From an uncultured Collinsella sp. (lineage in GTDB: Bacteria > Actinomycetota > Coriobacteriia > Coriobacteriales > Coriobacteriaceae), in the NCBI GenBank assembly GCA_900755685.1, contig CAAEHI010000044.1, positions 66,973-130,972 on the forward strand: 64,000 nt of DNA. The letters run 5' to 3'. Each line of letters starts with the position of its first letter. The first letter of the stretch is position 1. The notes under the pieces are model-generated. The model was not told the DNA's origin, did no database searches, and saw only the letters and a program-made list of their open reading frames with translations. Positions 20,906-29,369 of this stretch are shown in pieces. Made by a program: the position numbers and the translations under genes.

Positions 20906-21427
20906 CTACTTGTCCATATCGATCAGGCCGTCCATAACATGGACGGAAATTGTTCCTGTGTCGGGAAGATCGAGCACGACCTGCTCGATCACGGGAATCA
21001 GTACCTCGCCGTACCGATCGCCCTCGACAACCCAAACATCGTTAGCGGGCGTCGACATGATCTCGACGATCGTGCCGAGCGAACCGAAGCGCTCGTCGAC
21101 CACCTCGCGACCCATCAGGTCGGTATAGGCAGCGTCGAGCGAATCGAGCTCAAAGTCGTCACGATTTGTCAGCACGTAGCATCCCGTGATGCCCTCGGCG
21201 GCCGTCAAGTCGTCAATGCCCTCAAACGAGACCAGATCGCCATCGCCCGTATCGGTGACGGACACGACCGTGCAAAAGCGGTCGCGCTTGAGCGCCGGCG
21301 GCGTCAGGGCGACGCGCATACCCGGCTCTAATACAGAAGGAAGCCCCCGCAGCGGCTGCGCGAGGACCTCCCCCTTCCTTCCGTGCGGCTTGACCACACG
21401 GGCGATGTTTTTGTACTGGGACCTCAA
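20906..21427 (-). CDS. rimM: Ribosome maturation factor RimM
   Basis: Assists assembly of the 30S head around S19. The 173 residues consist of an N-terminal RimM beta-barrel (IARVVKPHGRKGEV start) and a C-terminal PRC-barrel-like half (YTDLMGREVVDERFGSLGTI). The best start is TTG at 21427 with a weak AGGA just upstream. No ATG fits, because homology begins within the first ten codons. It lies 4 bp after khpA. Confidence 0.94.
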   Translation of the reverse strand: MRSQYKNIARVVKPHGRKGEVLAQPLRGLPSVLEPGMRVALTPPALKRDRFCTVVSVTDTGDGDLVSFEGIDDLTAAEGITGCYVLTNRDDFELDSLDAAYTDLMGREVVDERFGSLGTIVEIMSTPANDVWVVEGDRYGEVLIPVIEQVVLDLPDTGTISVHVMDGLIDMDK

Positions 21428-21431
21428 GGTC

Positions 21432-21716
21432 CTAGCCCAGAACCTCTACCTCGACAGCAGTGTCGAGGCGAGCGGCCAGTGCACGGGCGAGCGTGCGAAT
21501 GGCCTTGATGGTACGGCCACGACGGCCGATGACCTTAGCGACGTCATCCTCGGCGACCGAAACCTCAATCGTAGAGGCGTCGTCACCATCGATGACCTCA
21601 AGGCTCACGGAATCCGGGTCGTCGACGATCTGAACAACGAGATATTCGACGAGATCGGCGATGCGATCTGAGAGCATTGCCTCACCCTCGAGCTGTGCAG
21701 CGTCAACCTCAGGCAC
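21432..21716 (-). CDS. khpA: KH-domain RNA-binding protein KhpA
   Basis: Small single-KH RNA chaperone that works with KhpB/Jag in many Gram-positives, where it is linked to cell elongation control. The 94 residues include LVEYLVVQIVDDPDSV and the KH GxxG loop in DVAKVIGRRGRTIKAIRTL. The GTG start at 21716 has a perfect GAGGAG six bases upstream. An internal ATG 13 codons in would give the more usual family length of about 80. It sits between rpsP and rimM as in most Gram-positives. Confidence 0.93.
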   Translation of the reverse strand: MPEVDAAQLEGEAMLSDRIADLVEYLVVQIVDDPDSVSLEVIDGDDASTIEVSVAEDDVAKVIGRRGRTIKAIRTLARALAARLDTAVEVEVLG

Positions 21717-21719
21717 GAT

Positions 21720-22061
21720 TTACTCCTCGGCGCCCTCAGCGGCCTCAGCGGCAGCCTTAGCGGCCTCGGCCTCTTTGGCGAGCTGCTTCTTGGACTTCTT
21801 GACGACGGTCTCGGTCTTCTCGCCCTCGTTGGCGGCCTTGACCAGAGCGGCGACGGCGTCGGTGAGCTGAGCGCCCTTGGACTGCCAGTCGGCGATCTTC
21901 TCGAGGTCGAGGTTGATGGTCTTGGGGGCGGTCATCGGGTTGTAGCGGCCAACCTCCTCGATGATACGACCGTCACGCGGGGCGCGGGAATCGGCGACGA
22001 CGACACGGTAGTACGGACGCTTCTTAGCGCCGTGACGAGCAAGGCGAATCTTGACTGCCAA
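21720..22061 (-). CDS. rpsP: 30S ribosomal protein S16
   Basis: Small-subunit assembly protein. The 113 residues start (M)[20 protein letters not shown], the family signature. The C-terminus is extended by a Lys/Ala/Glu-rich tail of about 30 residues, common in actinobacterial S16. The start is TTG at 22061 with GGAG six bases upstream; homology starts exactly there. It heads the five-gene operon ending in lepB. Confidence 0.97.
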   Translation of the reverse strand: MAVKIRLARHGAKKRPYYRVVVADSRAPRDGRIIEEVGRYNPMTAPKTINLDLEKIADWQSKGAQLTDAVAALVKAANEGEKTETVVKKSKKQLAKEAEAAKAAAEAAEGAEE

Positions 22062-22117
22062 AGGAAACTCCTCCAACCAAGCAGCTTTAGGCTGCAACTA
22101 CAAACAAACAGTTGAAC

Positions 22118-22146
22118 ATAATACGCCATCGACGCGGGCAGGTGAA
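22118..22146 (-). promoter_or_regulatory. Probable promoter of the rpsP operon
   Basis: Minus strand TTCACC, 17 bp, then TATTAT, about 50 bp upstream of the rpsP start. It lies in the 201-bp gap shared with the divergent dinB gene; the rest of that gap shows nothing else. Confidence 0.5.
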
Positions 22147-22250
22147 GTCCGTGAGACCAACTTCTTCGGTGTAGTCGAAGGCAAATCCATATCTTAGACA
22201 AGAATTCGCGATTTGCAAGCACATCCACGCACCCCACATGAGCTGCGCGG

Positions 22251-22256
22251 TATACT
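22251..22256 (+). promoter_or_regulatory. -10 element of dinB, implying a leaderless mRNA
   Basis: A consensus TATACT ends 6 bp before the dinB ATG, so transcription would start at or within one or two bases of the start codon. No Shine-Dalgarno sequence and no clear -35 are visible. Confidence 0.5.
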
Positions 22257-22262
22257 CATGCC

Positions 22263-23516
22263 ATGAAAAGACGCGAACATACATACGGTTATGAGGATGC
22301 TGCGGGCGTCACGCCGCCGCCCTGGACGGGTCCGGCGGTGGGCCTCATGGATCTCGATGCGTTTTTTGCGAGCGTGGAGATGCTCGATCATCCCGAGTGG
22401 CACGGCAAGCCGCTCATCGTGGGCGGCGATGCCGATTCCCGCGGCGTCGTGTCCACCTGCTCATACGAGGCACGTCGCTTTGGCGTGCACTCAGCCATGC
22501 CCTCGGCCGAGGCACGGCGCCTCTGTCCGCAAGCCATTTGGACGCATGGGCATTTCGATCGCTACCACGAGGTCAGCGCGCAGGTCATGGCGATTCTCGC
22601 CGACGAGACCCCGCGCGTTGAGCGCGTATCCATCGACGAGGCCTTTATCGACATCACACCGGGTCGCTTTGCACCCGAGGACCCATTGCTGGTTGCACGG
22701 CGCATAAGCGACCGCGTGGCAGCGCTGGGAGTGACCTGCTCCATTGGCGTGGGCTGCAACAAGACGGTCGCAAAGATCGCAAGCGAGAGGGACAAACCGT
22801 TTGGGCTGACCATCGTGCGCCCTGGAACCGAGCAGCGCTTTTTGGCCGCGCTGCCGGTATCTGCCATGAGTGGCATCGGGCGCTCGGCCGAGGAGCGACT
22901 GCGCCGCATGCGCATCTTCACCCTCGGCGAGCTGTCACGCGCGCCCGAATCAACCCTAGCCTCTATTTTTGGCATCAACGGCGAACGCATGCGCCAACGT
23001 GCGCTGGGGCTCGAAATCTCCGAAGTCACGAGTCTAGATGAAGAGCGCGAGGTCAAGTCGGTCAGCAATGAACGCACCTTTGCGAAAGATTTGACTGAGC
23101 GTCAGGACATCGAAGCGGCGATTGCGCTGTTGGGAGAGTCAGTGGGACGCCGCCTGCGCCGTCAGGGACTAACGGGCGCCACGGTGACGCTCAAACTCAA
23201 GTATTCGTATGGAAGCGGTCGCTCGGCACAGCGCCGGCTGCCTCATCCGACCGACGATGAGAACATCTTTGTGGCAGTGGCGCTCGAACTGCTCGACAAC
23301 ATCTGGCAGGAAGGCATGCATGTGCGCCTGGCGGGCATCGGCATGAGCGACTTTGACCATCAGGGCGGCATCCAGACCGACCTGTTCTGCGAAGTCGACG
23401 ACCGCGGAGCCCAATCCAGCGACCGTCGCGACCTCTCAGTCGCCATCGACGCCGTCCGAGACAAATTCGGCGACACCGCCCTTTCCTTCGGCCGCCAATC
23501 CCGCTTCAACGATTAG
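22263..23516 (+). CDS. dinB: DNA polymerase IV (Y-family)
   Basis: Error-prone translesion polymerase. The 417 residues contain the two catalytic carboxylate motifs, LMDLDAFFASVEM near residue 28 and RVSIDEAFIDIT near residue 120. The steric-gate region, the GIGRSAEERLRRM helix-hairpin-helix and a C-terminal little-finger domain are present. The extreme C-terminus is short and I see no clear beta-clamp binding peptide. ATG at 22263 with no ribosome binding site, consistent with leaderless translation. It is divergent from rpsP, and no LexA box was recognised. Confidence 0.95.
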   Translation: MKRREHTYGYEDAAGVTPPPWTGPAVGLMDLDAFFASVEMLDHPEWHGKPLIVGGDADSRGVVSTCSYEARRFGVHSAMPSAEARRLCPQAIWTHGHFDRYHEVSAQVMAILADETPRVERVSIDEAFIDITPGRFAPEDPLLVARRISDRVAALGVTCSIGVGCNKTVAKIASERDKPFGLTIVRPGTEQRFLAALPVSAMSGIGRSAEERLRRMRIFTLGELSRAPESTLASIFGINGERMRQRALGLEISEVTSLDEEREVKSVSNERTFAKDLTERQDIEAAIALLGESVGRRLRRQGLTGATVTLKLKYSYGSGRSAQRRLPHPTDDENIFVAVALELLDNIWQEGMHVRLAGIGMSDFDHQGGIQTDLFCEVDDRGAQSSDRRDLSVAIDAVRDKFGDTALSFGRQSRFND

Positions 23517-23546
23517 TCCCTAAGGCAAAAAAGCCGGGCAGCTGCG

Positions 23547-23581
23547 AATGATTATTCTAGGACGGGGATTTTTTAATCATT
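23547..23581. repeat. REP-type palindrome, left copy
   Basis: A 35-nt unit with arms AATGATTA/TAATCATT around a GGACGGGGAT core. It lies 7 bp beyond the 3' end of the transposase gene and is nearly the exact inverse of the unit at 24433-24467. Confidence 0.8.
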
Positions 23582-23588
23582 TGGAGCG

Positions 23589-24329
23589 TCATTTCGCCCT
23601 TTGAATGATATTGGTCCCAATTCCCGTCAGACGCGAAATCTGGTCAATCGTAAACCCCCGATGCCTCAACACTGCCAGAAGACGATTTCGCTCTGATTTC
23701 GGCAAAGTTTTAAGCTGATAAGGCTCATGCGGAGCCAAAAGAGCCCGGGCAACTTCCAGCGCATCCATATCGGAGATATGCTTACCTTCGGGCATAAAAT
23801 AGGGATTAGGCTTGCCGTCGGTACTCGAAAGATAAAACGCTTCCGTACCCCCAAACAGATTGAGAATACCTTCACAATCACAAATTTCGGGATGAGAGAA
23901 ATACTCATGGAAGCTGCTCCAGCGATACAGAGGAGCAGAAGAAATACCTGCTTTTGCAGGATTATCGTGTATGTATCGGACGCAACGAAGCAGCTGTTTG
24001 TCGTCAGAAATGATCACACTCTTGAATCGTTCCTGGAACACCGGTCCGCGGCGGCCGGTTTTTTGATTGAAGTGTTTCGCATATGCCGCATCAATCGCAT
24101 GCATAGCAACGCTCATCTGATTATCGAGATCATCAAATAGCAGGTGAACATGATTGTCCATGAGGCACCAGGCAAGAAGACGAATATGAGCGGACGTAAA
24201 TCGTCTGTTCAATAGATTGAGAAAATAAAGGCGATCGTCATCGTCTTCGAAGATCAGCTGGCCAGCACAGCCCTTGAGCATGACGTGATAATGGCCGAGT
24301 TCGGACAACGCACGGGCAACACGAGTCAT
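23589..24329 (-). CDS. REP-associated tyrosine transposase (RAYT, Y1/HUH family)
   Basis: Single-strand-specific HUH nuclease related to IS200/IS605 TnpA; such enzymes act on REP palindromes. The 246 residues carry the HUH-type pair in CLMDNHVHLLF near residue 65 and the catalytic Tyr in RYIHDNPAKAG near residue 128. The C-terminal part ends in a helix-turn-helix-like segment (FTIDQISRLTGIG). The ATG at 24329 has GGAGGG five bases upstream, so the open frame further upstream is not coding. Both catalytic motifs are intact, so it is probably active. It is flanked by inverted 35-nt REP units and sits between dinB and rsfS. Confidence 0.9.
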   Translation of the reverse strand: MTRVARALSELGHYHVMLKGCAGQLIFEDDDDRLYFLNLLNRRFTSAHIRLLAWCLMDNHVHLLFDDLDNQMSVAMHAIDAAYAKHFNQKTGRRGPVFQERFKSVIISDDKQLLRCVRYIHDNPAKAGISSAPLYRWSSFHEYFSHPEICDCEGILNLFGGTEAFYLSSTDGKPNPYFMPEGKHISDMDALEVARALLAPHEPYQLKTLPKSERNRLLAVLRHRGFTIDQISRLTGIGTNIIQRAK

Positions 24330-24379
24330 CGAAACCCTCCCTTCCAAGGATGCAGTAGTCACAGCATACAAAAGGAAAG

Positions 24380-24422
24380 GAAGAAAAGGGCCGAACCGCC
24401 CAACAAAGGTGAGCGGTTCGGC
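24380..24422 (-). terminator. Intrinsic terminator of the obgE-nadD-yqeK-rsfS operon
   Basis: A perfect 10-bp stem (GCCGAACCGC with GCGGTTCGGC, 13-nt loop) is followed on the minus strand by CCTTTTCTTCC. It lies 45 bp after the rsfS stop and upstream of the transposase, so it insulates the two. Confidence 0.8.
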
Positions 24423-24432
24423 AAACGGTAGC

Positions 24433-24467
24433 AATGATTATTTTATCCCCGTCCCAGAAAAATCATT
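24433..24467. repeat. REP-type palindrome, right copy
   Basis: A 35-nt inverse partner of the unit at 23547-23581, with ATCCCCGTCC core and AATGATTA/AATCATT arms. Its last base is the first base of the rsfS stop codon (plus-strand TTA at 24467-24469). Confidence 0.8.
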
Positions 24468-24922
24468 TAGAGGAGGTCGAGGGGAAGCTGGGGGGCGTCT
24501 CCCCAGAGCTTTTCGAGACGGTAGAAGTCGCGCGCCTCGGGAGTGAAGACGTGGACGACAACCGAACCATAGTCCATGAGCATCCAGGTCTTCTGCTCGC
24601 GACCCTCGATGGAGAACGGGTGCTCGCCGCAAGCCTCGGCGACCTTCTCCTCGATCTCGTCGACGATAGAATCGACCTGGCGGTTGTTGGTACCGGTGGC
24701 AAGCACAAAGTAGTCGCATACGTCGGAAAGCTCGGTCAGGTCGAGCACCTGAACGTCCTCGCCCTTCTTGTCGTAGGCGGCCTGCGCGGCGGCGCGGGCG
24801 ACATCCTCGGCGGCGACACCGCTCGCAGACAGCGAGGCGGCAGTGCGGTCGGACGTGGCGACGAAGCTCTTGTGCTCCACACCTTCAAGAATCTGCTCGT
24901 CGGTCATGGTCTCATCGGCCAT
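24467..24922 (-). CDS. rsfS: Ribosomal silencing factor RsfS (Iojap/YbeB)
   Basis: Binds L14 and blocks subunit joining during starvation. The 151 residues contain the core DLTELSDVCDYFVLATGTNNRQ and a C-terminal segment with WMLMDYGSVVVHVF. The first 40 or so residues (Ser/Ala-rich, EDVARAAAQAAYDKKGED) are longer than in minimal RsfS. The ATG at 24922 has AGAGGT five bases upstream. It is last in obgE-nadD-yqeK-rsfS. Confidence 0.95.
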   Translation of the reverse strand: MADETMTDEQILEGVEHKSFVATSDRTAASLSASGVAAEDVARAAAQAAYDKKGEDVQVLDLTELSDVCDYFVLATGTNNRQVDSIVDEIEEKVAEACGEHPFSIEGREQKTWMLMDYGSVVVHVFTPEARDFYRLEKLWGDAPQLPLDLL

Positions 24923-24949
24923 GGAATACCTCTTTCTAGACAGCCCGAG

Positions 24950-25558
24950 CTAGCGCAGCTGGGCGTAATGGTTGTAAATCGTAATAGCCGTGGGATAAAG
25001 ATAGCGCCCGGACTGGATCACGTAGACCAGACCCTGCGCAAAACAGGAGAAGAACAACTCGTCGAGCGTCGACTCCCCCACCATCTCGCGCAGGGCATGG
25101 GCATAGTCGCCGTGGCGGTTGGGCTCGATGGCATCGGCCACAAAGACCACCATATCGAGCGGCGTCATGTCGCAGGCACCCACGGTGTGACGGTCGACAG
25201 CCTGGAAAACGGCCGGCGACAACTCGGGGAAAAGTTGCGGAAGCTCATAGGCGGCAACAGGGCCATGCAAAAGCGGCGTCGCGGCGGAAGGCGAGCCGGC
25301 AATCTTAATGCCGTAATGCAGAGCGCGCGTGACCAGCTCGTCGTCGGAGAGCACTTTGTCCCAGTCATGGATCAGGCCGGCGGCAGCCGCATCAAAGCGG
25401 TCAACGCCGTAGACCTCGGCCAGATGAAGTGCGGTCTCGGCAACACCCAGCGAATGCACATAGCGCTTGCGCTTATTCTTCATGCGAACATCGAGCAGCT
25501 CTTGAATGCGCTTGAGCAGCGCGCGCTCATCGCCCTCAAACTGATCCTCTACCGACAA
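24950..25558 (-). CDS. yqeK: Bis(5'-nucleosyl)-tetraphosphatase YqeK (HD domain)
   Basis: HD-superfamily hydrolase that degrades Ap4A symmetrically. The 202-residue product has the metal-binding His in RYVHSLGVAETA, the HD pair in GLIHDWDK near residue 80, and HGPVAAYEL and HTVGACDM further on. The TTG start at 25558 has a GGGGG stretch six bases upstream; no ATG fits. It lies between nadD (12-bp gap) and rsfS in a conserved cluster. Confidence 0.92.
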   Translation of the reverse strand: MSVEDQFEGDERALLKRIQELLDVRMKNKRKRYVHSLGVAETALHLAEVYGVDRFDAAAAGLIHDWDKVLSDDELVTRALHYGIKIAGSPSAATPLLHGPVAAYELPQLFPELSPAVFQAVDRHTVGACDMTPLDMVVFVADAIEPNRHGDYAHALREMVGESTLDELFFSCFAQGLVYVIQSGRYLYPTAITIYNHYAQLR

Positions 25559-25570
25559 CGTAGACCCCCA

Positions 25571-26248
25571 TCACTCAAAATCTTCTTGGCCCAAATCGGC
25601 ATATAGCCTGCGTTTGCGAATGTAGCCGAGCACGGACTCGCTCGTAAGATAGCGCACGCTCATGCCGCGGGCAACTCGCTTACGAATGTTCGTCGAGCTG
25701 ATCGCCAGCGCCGGAATCTGAATATAGCGCACGTCGAACGGCAGCCCCGACTCTTTGATTCGGGCACGCGCCGTATCGATATCAAAGCCCGGTCGCGTCG
25801 CCGCAATAAAGGTGGCAAGCTCAGCGATTCGTTCGGCATCATGCCAGGTCACAATATCGATAATCGCGTCGGCGCCCGTAATAAAGTAGAGCTTTACCTG
25901 CGGCGGGTAAAAGTCGCGAAGGGCATGAAGCGTATCGGCCGTGTAGGTTACGCCCGGACGGTCGATCTCGAACCGACTCGCCAAAAAGGCCGGGTTCGCG
26001 GCGGTGGCGAGGACCGTCATGGCATAACGGTCCTCAGCAGGCGTCACCGGCTTGTCAAGCTTAAAGGCGGGAGAGCCCGCCGGCATAAAGAGCACAGCGT
26101 CCAAGTCGAGCGACTCGCGCGCCTGCTCGGCGGTCACCAGGTGCCCGTAATGGATGGGATCAAAGGTGCCACCCATAATGCCGAGCCTAAACTCCTGCCC
26201 GCCCTCTATGGGAAGCTCGGGCAAACCGATTCCACCGCGCAGCGACAT
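25571..26248 (-). CDS. nadD: Nicotinate-nucleotide adenylyltransferase
   Basis: Adenylates nicotinate mononucleotide in NAD synthesis. The 225 residues include the nucleotidyltransferase motif GIMGGTFDPIHYGHL near residue 23, an SRFEIDRPG loop, and the C-terminal ISSTNIRKRVA motif. The 20-residue segment before the first motif is longer than usual. ATG at 26248, 3 bp from the obgE stop. Confidence 0.96.
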   Translation of the reverse strand: MSLRGGIGLPELPIEGGQEFRLGIMGGTFDPIHYGHLVTAEQARESLDLDAVLFMPAGSPAFKLDKPVTPAEDRYAMTVLATAANPAFLASRFEIDRPGVTYTADTLHALRDFYPPQVKLYFITGADAIIDIVTWHDAERIAELATFIAATRPGFDIDTARARIKESGLPFDVRYIQIPALAISSTNIRKRVARGMSVRYLTSESVLGYIRKRRLYADLGQEDFE

Positions 26249-26251
26249 GGC

Positions 26252-27751
<1,500 letters not shown>

Positions 27752-27755
27752 CTAC

Positions 27756-27798
27756 AAAAAGAGGGAGACCCTTGAATCCTAAAACTCAAGTGCCTCCC
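27756..27798 (-). terminator. Intrinsic terminator after rpmA
   Basis: GGGAGGCACTTGA and TCAAGGGTCTCCC form a 13-position stem with one mismatch and a 10-nt loop, followed by TCTTTTTG on the minus strand. It ends rplU-rpmA. The obgE ribosome binding site lies just beyond it. Confidence 0.85.
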
Positions 27799-27823
27799 AC
27801 ATATGTGCTCTATGAAGGGTGAA

Positions 27824-28081
27824 TTACGCGTTCGCGAGCGGGCGTACGCTGACCCTGTGCTTGATACCCTTGTGGAACTCAACGGTACCGTCGACCAGCG
27901 CGAACAGCGTGTCGTCCTTACCACGGCCAACGTTCTCACCCGGGTGGATGTGCGTGCCGTGCTGACGGACGAGAATCGTGCCCGTGGTTACCGTCTGGCC
28001 GGCATAGCGCTTCGTGCCAAGGCGCTGACCGCGGGAGTCACGGCCATTACGGGAGGAACCGAGTCCTTTTTTGTGTGCCAT
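27824..28081 (-). CDS. rpmA: 50S ribosomal protein L27
   Basis: Large-subunit protein whose N-terminus reaches the peptidyl transferase centre. The 85 residues begin [16 protein letters not shown] and contain the [21 protein letters not shown] signature region. There is no Firmicute-type cleavable N-terminal extension. It follows rplU by 33 bp, as in nearly all bacteria. Confidence 0.98.
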   Translation of the reverse strand: MAHKKGLGSSRNGRDSRGQRLGTKRYAGQTVTTGTILVRQHGTHIHPGENVGRGKDDTLFALVDGTVEFHKGIKHRVSVRPLANA

Positions 28082-28114
28082 TGTGTATACCTACTCTTTC
28101 GTTACGAGTGTAAT

Positions 28115-28489
28115 CTACTCGGCGACGGGAGCCTCGGCAACAGCCTCAGCCTCTGCCTTGACAGCCTTCTTGGCGCGGGAGGTAGCCTGAACCTTCACAA
28201 TCTTCAGCTTGGTGAGCTGCTGACGGTGACCCTTCAGACGACGATAGCGCTTGCGCTTGTGGAACTTGAAGACCAGCTGCTTCTCGCCCTTGAACTGCTC
28301 AACGATCTGAGCGGTAACCTTGGCCTTGGCCAGCTTGTCGGGATCGGTGACGATCTTCTTACCATCGTTGAGGAAGATAACCGGCAGGGTGACCTTGTCG
28401 CCCTCATTGCCCTCGATCTTCTCGACGGTGATGACATCGTCGGTGGCGACCTTGTACTGCTTGCCGCCCGTGTTAACGATTGCGTACAT
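28115..28489 (-). CDS. rplU: 50S ribosomal protein L21
   Basis: Large-subunit structural protein. The product is 124 residues from the ATG at 28489 (MYAIVNTGGKQYKV), with an AAGGG upstream; seven further upstream codons are not family sequence. The C-terminal KRKRYRRLKGHRQ motif is followed by a Lys/Ala/Glu-rich tail of about 25 residues. It is the first gene of rplU-rpmA behind a strong promoter. Confidence 0.97.
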   Translation of the reverse strand: MYAIVNTGGKQYKVATDDVITVEKIEGNEGDKVTLPVIFLNDGKKIVTDPDKLAKAKVTAQIVEQFKGEKQLVFKFHKRKRYRRLKGHRQQLTKLKIVKVQATSRAKKAVKAEAEAVAEAPVAE

Positions 28490-28531
28490 GTTTACTTGCC
28501 CTTCATGCATCAGTTAGTGCAACAGCCGAAT

Positions 28532-28560
28532 ATAGTAGCAGGCGAAAATACCCCCGTCAA
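28532..28560 (-). promoter_or_regulatory. Promoter of rplU-rpmA
   Basis: The minus strand has TTGACG, exactly 17 bp, then TACTAT preceded by TGC (extended -10), close to consensus. The -35 hexamer overlaps the stop codon of the upstream DUF2344 gene. The leader to rplU is about 36 nt. Confidence 0.8.
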
Positions 28561-29369
28561 CGAGTATGTGGAGCAAATCCACAAGTTCGCACAGGTATGG
28601 GGCTGACGAGTCGGCCCTCGTCGTCCTCGCATGCTTGATTCTGACGCTCGACATCGTAGGAGCAGATGGTCACGAGGTCTTGCATACCGGTGGAAACAAT
28701 AGGTGCATCCACGCCCGGGGTCAAGCCCTGCAACAAAACATCAGCCGCAGAAAGCAAAATTTCCGGACGCATGGAGCCCTCGTTGTCGGCATGGGTGTCG
28801 AGCATGAGCACCAAATGGTCCGGGCGCTCCCCCGCCGTGAGCTCATAGCCCACGAGCGTGTGATCCAAATCCAAGCGCTTGCTCTTTTTGCCGCGCGCGT
28901 AGTCGATGCCGTGGCCCGCGCGCAGCGTGTCGATCGCACGACGCACCTCGTCGGCGCTTACGGGCGCCTCGGAATCCAAGTGCAGGTCGATGCGATACGA
29001 CAAGCGCGTGAGCTGCGCCGTCAACGCCGGCGTGTGCACGTCGATGTACGCCGCCTCGATGGGCGCCAGATCGGCCGGAGACGCCGCAGCCAGGCGCCCA
29101 AACGCCTCGTCGAGCGCCACGAACTCGGTCATAAACAGGTCATACCACTCGCAGGTCGACGACGTACCAACCGGTAGCGCCGAAGAGAAGCCCACGCGCA
29201 TGTGCGGGGAGAAGCCCTGCGTGACGGCATAGGGAAGTCCCGCGCGGCGCACGATGCGCTCAATGGTATGGATTACTTCGAGATGGCCCAGGTACTTAAG
29301 GCGATCGCGCTTGCCATAGCGAACACGAAGCCTAAAGAGCGAGGGGTTGTCGGTCAGGCGCTCACTCAT
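28557..29369 (-). CDS. DUF2344 / TIGR03936 family radical SAM-associated protein
   Basis: Conserved protein of unknown biochemical role that occurs beside, or fused to, the TIGR03960 radical SAM protein. The 270 residues start with the family pattern FRLRVRYGKRDRLKYLGHLE and include GFSPHMRVGFSSALPVG near residue 55. The start overlaps the end of the radical SAM gene by 4 bp, implying coupled translation and joint function. It is the last gene of the long mreB-to-DUF2344 run. A role in RNA or ribosome modification has been guessed for the pair from genomic context only. Confidence 0.88.
   Translation of the reverse strand: MSERLTDNPSLFRLRVRYGKRDRLKYLGHLEVIHTIERIVRRAGLPYAVTQGFSPHMRVGFSSALPVGTSSTCEWYDLFMTEFVALDEAFGRLAAASPADLAPIEAAYIDVHTPALTAQLTRLSYRIDLHLDSEAPVSADEVRRAIDTLRAGHGIDYARGKKSKRLDLDHTLVGYELTAGERPDHLVLMLDTHADNEGSMRPEILLSAADVLLQGLTPGVDAPIVSTGMQDLVTICSYDVERQNQACEDDEGRLVSPIPVRTCGFAPHTR

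Noticed and set aside
22263..22300. SOS (LexA) box near the dinB start
   Set aside because: A CGAACATAC stretch lies in the coding start but lacks the palindromic second half-site.
23589..24329. Full IS200/IS605 insertion sequence with TnpB
   Set aside because: Only the Y1-type gene is present, the flanks are REP-like palindromes, and no tnpB/IscB frame exists nearby, so RAYT is the better call.
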